This document shows positions 31,010-35,757 of a stretch of 35,757 nucleotides of DNA, one piece after another. The stretch spans positions 1-35,757 of the forward strand of contig JADNYV010000350.1 in the NCBI GenBank assembly GCA_015501055.1, written 5' to 3'. Below the pieces are notes generated by a model that saw nothing but the letters and a program-made list of their open reading frames with translations, did no database searches and was not told the DNA's origin. Origin of the DNA: Mucidula mucida (Eukaryota; Basidiomycota; Agaricomycetes; Agaricales; Physalacriaceae). The first letter of the stretch is position 1, and each line of letters starts with the position of its first letter. A program made the translations under genes and the position numbers.

Positions 31010-33874
31010 CTACTGCTTCGACGGTCCACCAAGTCCGTCCATCCCCCTTCCCGTTCGTCTCACTGGAGAGTCATCGTAATGGAATCCTGACACTGGGAAT
31101 CGTCCATACGGACTCTCATCCATTCCAACAGGTGCTCTGCTCCCTGACGTCCGACGCCGCGATGGCGTCTGAAACGCACCGTTGGGTCGCGATACTTGTC
31201 CAAACAATGTCGTCTTGGGCGTAGCAAATCCAGCCGAAACTCCGAGCTTCGTTCCTCTCGAGGGCGTCGAGGTTGGATCGAAATGATCATCATAGTACGC
31301 CCCTCCCTCTCGCCGGTCACGATGAGGAGTGACGGGTTCGTACCGATATTCATATCGGGAAACAGACGCAGTCTCCGTCTCTCCACCGCGAACAGGTGTT
31401 TTTGGAGGACGGCTCGCGTGCCACGACGGTAGCGGCGAATCCTGAAGACCATTGTAAAAGGGCGTGTCATATGTCCGACGCACGCGAGGAGACTCTTCAG
31501 TAGGAACAAATGTCGGTTCCCTATAGTGCATCTCAATATCCTCTGCTTCTGGTGATGACGGTCGACTATCACGATGGCAGTCGAAACAGTACCAAGGCTC
31601 CTGTTCCGGTCCTAGCTCAGAGTTATGGCGAATACCTAAACAGCTCAGATGGTACCACATCTTGCAGTCGTCGCACTGAACCAGTTCGCGACCGTCATCT
31701 GTTCCACGGCACACGCAAAGTTGATCATCCATACGATCGCGACCGACGCCACGCAATCGTTTGTCGCGGCGGAAAGACAGCGCTCTCACGCTTCGCTTGG
31801 ATAACAGCGCGGCACGGGCATCCGCAGGGTCACTAGGGAAATAACTGCGACGCTTGCGCTCCATGCTCAAGTTGGTCGCAGTAGCTGGATCAGCCGAGAG
31901 TGGGATCATCTTGCCTCGACCCATGCGCGAAGGTGTAGGACGATCGTTGGCATTGTCGTAGACAAGACCCCATTGCGAAGATGGAATGGCAGCTTCTTCT
32001 GATCCAGCACCATTGACCTCGTCGTTGTCTTCTTCGTCAGTGTCGCGCTCAAGAAAGGTTTCAATGATTGCCAAACGTGCACGTTCTTCCAACCTCGCAG
32101 CCTCCGTGCGCTCCTCGGTGCGCAACCGCCAAGGAAACTCTGCATCACACCAATTCGGAGAATCAAGATGCTCTTCAGGTGCAGGAACCACAGGAACCTC
32201 CTTGGCCAGTTCACCCTTCTTTCGGCGACGGGCGGCACCTCGTTTGCGAGGCGAATCCGCCACCAGCGATTCGTTTGGAATGTCTAGCAAGACGCGGCCT
32301 TTTCCTTCCAACTCGACAGGAAAGAGGGTTGACGGACCAGAGTGAGAACCTGTGTTGCTCTTAAAGGCATCAAGGCGCTTCCGCTTCTTGAGCTCCTTCT
32401 CAGTAGGAGGTGGTGGTTCCTCTACTTCAGCCTTTTCAAGGGCAGAAAGTATCTTGGAGGAACCTGCCGAGCCAGGAGTCGTAAGGAGAAGAGGCTGTGG
32501 TTGTCGGACCCAGTCAGCAGTTCTCTGGCAAATACTTAGTACCAGACAGTGATTCAACGGCTGATACGTACATAACGCCCGTACCCACCAGCCATCAAAC
32601 TCTCTTCAAAGCTCTCTTCAGATGTTTCCTGGAAAAGTTTGATACGCCTGCCCTTGTTAGGACTTTCCAAAATGCCAACGCTAGGGTGAACCGGGATATC
32701 GGAATGCTCTGTGAGGCTGGGTGGCTCGGATTCGCGCTTGGTTCGTTGAAGATAGTCGGGGCGACGGCTTTCCAACTCTTGTTGTTCTTGAGCCATTGCT
32801 TGACGAATCCTGTCTATCTCACCACCAACACTGGGAGGCGGGGGGAGAAGAACAGATGAAGAAGAGGTCATATTGATAGGTGGAGAGGTAGGAGGCGTTG
32901 AGAGCGATGATTTTGGGCCAGTCGAGAACAAGTCATCAATTTGCATGGGAGATGCTTGAGATGAGTTGGGAGCCGAATGCCTTTGTTGACGTTCGGCCGC
33001 CAACAATTTGGCCATGAATGGGGATGTCGCTTGGGAAGGTCGAGAGGAATCGGTCGGCGAGGTAGTTGGGGAATTGGCTAGCCGAAATGGGATGGCCACA
33101 GGCATCCTATCAACGGATAAGCCCGGTTTTACTCATGGTTTAGATAACTTACACAGGACCATTTCGCTGAGCCGGCGCTTGAGCTACGGATGCATTCGTG
33201 TTGAGTCTTGAAGCGAAAGGACTGATGATTTTGAGATGCAGAACAAGCACTTTGTAAACACACGCACCTGGAGTCGGGTGTCATCATCTGTGGATGGCGC
33301 GGGGTGGAATGACTGGTCGAATCTCCAGAGCTATGAAATGTCATGAGAAAGCACCGTAGAGTTTTGTACGGGAACGTACGGTCTAGCATCAAAGGGCAAT
33401 CGAGGAGCAGTGTAGGATGCACTTGAGCGATGATCAGTGGGAACGGAGATGGACCGCAGAAGTGGCCACGCACCTCTGATGGGCAAGCGGCGACTCTGGT
33501 GTCTGCGGAAATGTGAATTGTCCAAAATGGCTGGGACTGTGTATGGTGAGCCACTACCTATCTCGCAAGGTACCAAGACGAACCTATGCGGGGTAGGTAA
33601 AGACTGGAACCGGCTAGAGCTAAGCGGAGGTGAAGCGGCGCCTGGTTGGACATGACGTTCATGAGTAGTAGCAGGAGCAGGAGCGGAAGGGGCAGGACTG
33701 AAGGAAGATCAGGTTCCGCGGTGAATATAGACGCCAGACATACTTGATGAGGGACGATATATCAGTTGCTGACTTGTCAATCGTTGTAGCTTGCTCCTGC
33801 GCTGACCTGGGAGAGGCAGCACCAGGTCGGGCAACAGGCTCAGGCCCACTCATATGCACGTCTCTCTCAGACAT
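31010..33874 (-). CDS. PHD-finger protein, function unknown
   Basis: Probable nuclear chromatin reader. Eight exons on the minus strand: 33874-33744, 33697-33584, 33536-33474, 33421-33380, 33330-33268, 33221-33153, 33106-32572 and 32524-31010; 843 aa, every junction in frame with 46-52 bp introns. A C4HC3 PHD finger lies at residues about 608-660 (LCVCRGTDDGRELVQCDDCK, MWYHLSCLGI, PWYCFDC). Just before it is a basic patch (FRRDKRLRGVGRDR). The N-terminal 340 residues are Ser/Pro-rich and contain a short helical block (SPFMAKLLAAERQQRHS). Basic clusters RKRGAARRRKKG and ELKKRKRLD look like nuclear localisation signals. The C-terminal 180 residues are Arg/Ser/Pro-rich and probably disordered. 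The first five exons are short and the frame choice in exons 2-4 rests on splice signals. I do not recognise the orthologue. Confidence 0.8.
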
Positions 33875-34471
33875 CTATATGCTGGCGGTCCCCTGTGGGT
33901 CACCGTTGACTGGGTACAAGTAGGTGGTGTTTTGAGGTATCGCAGAAAGGGACAGTTGATATCGATAATGCAATGAATTAGCTCTGTCGCACAAGAAAAG
34001 GAGGAGGAGTAAGAGAGAAAGACGGAGTGAAGGGAGACGGTAACAAAAGCCAACTTGATCACATAAGCTGATCGAGATCCCATCTATCTTTCGTACTTCC
34101 ATTTTCGGTTCGATGTCCTCTTTTAATGAAGTCTGTCGTATACATACATCGTATCCTTCCTCTATAACACAAGTATCTCGAGTAGATGGATCCAAATTGA
34201 TCACTTGACGCGCTTATAACAGCGTACGCGCCTTGCTGATCATTAAATTTCTGGATTGCGCACGATTATTGTAGGAAATTGATCTCTAGCTATCGGCGTC
34301 GCATTTTCAGGCGTTATACGATGCGTTGATGGGAATCATAGCACGCGTCGAGCAGGGCTCATCTCTGACCGGCTCCGGGCCGCTGTCCGGAACTGTACAG
34401 TTTTCGGCAAATGCCTTGGAGCTCTGCCGTCGTCCACACTGCAAAAATATCGACGATATTGACCTCAAGAC
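33875..34471. promoter_or_regulatory. Divergent intergenic region PHD gene / RPL4
   Basis: 597 bp between two start codons. No gene is convincing inside it; short frames have no motifs. A 13-bp palindrome ATATCG-A-CGATAT at 34447-34459 sits 12 bp before the RPL4 ATG. Confidence 0.5.

Positions 34472-35757
<1,286 letters not shown>

Overview
The window is a piece of a filamentous basidiomycete (probably Agaricomycetes) genome. Every cellular gene is broken by many very short introns (about 44-59 bp, GTNNGN donors, YAG acceptors). The proteins are typical fungal housekeeping proteins, and the repeats (SWIM-type MULE, chromodomain Ty3/Gypsy, DIRS/Ngaro-like RT) are the usual mix for that group. 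I cannot name the species from sequence alone.

Left half (1-18685): a transposon graveyard with no intact cellular gene. It holds a decayed MULE transposase gene on the minus strand (86-3442), and a perfect 54-bp inverted repeat enclosing a captured fragment of a reverse-transcriptase gene (3784-3946). Next comes a decayed DIRS/Ngaro-like retroelement on the plus strand (gag-like 5155-6507, RT about 6508-7857), then patchwork debris (7860-9846) made of a Ty3/Gypsy RNase H/integrase remnant, a second RT fragment, three copies of an unknown repeat terminus and a truncated LTR. An almost complete but heavily mutated chromodomain Ty3/Gypsy element lies on the minus strand with both LTRs (9847-16363). 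It sits inside or against the integrase of another plus-strand Ty3/Gypsy element whose 3' end and LTR follow (16364 to about 17700). An AT-rich stretch without recognisable genes (17700-18685) ends the repeat domain.

Right half (18686-35757): a compact block of nine conserved genes, all of which could be reconstructed exon by exon in open frames. They are RLI1/ABCE1 (-), HTS1 histidyl-tRNA synthetase (+), SEC14 (-), MMS2 ubiquitin-E2 variant (-), HSE1 ESCRT-0 (+), CDC43 geranylgeranyltransferase-I beta (-), NOT2 of CCR4-NOT (-), a PHD-finger protein (-) and RPL4/uL4 (+, cut by the window end). Several are paired head to head across short shared promoters: RLI1/HTS1, both translation genes, and MMS2/HSE1, both in ubiquitin K63-type signalling and sorting. 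Others are packed closely: HSE1 and CDC43 converge with 27 bp between stop codons, and NOT2 begins 39 bp after the PHD gene ends.

The most unusual structures are the RT-fragment-bearing perfect hairpin, the recurring breakpoint motif in the debris, the strongly biased (G:C to A:T) set of nonsense codons in the Gypsy element, a telomere-like TTAGGG box directly before the NOT2 start codon, and a 22-nt microexon in RLI1. All gene calls rest on reading conserved motifs by eye; no database search was made.
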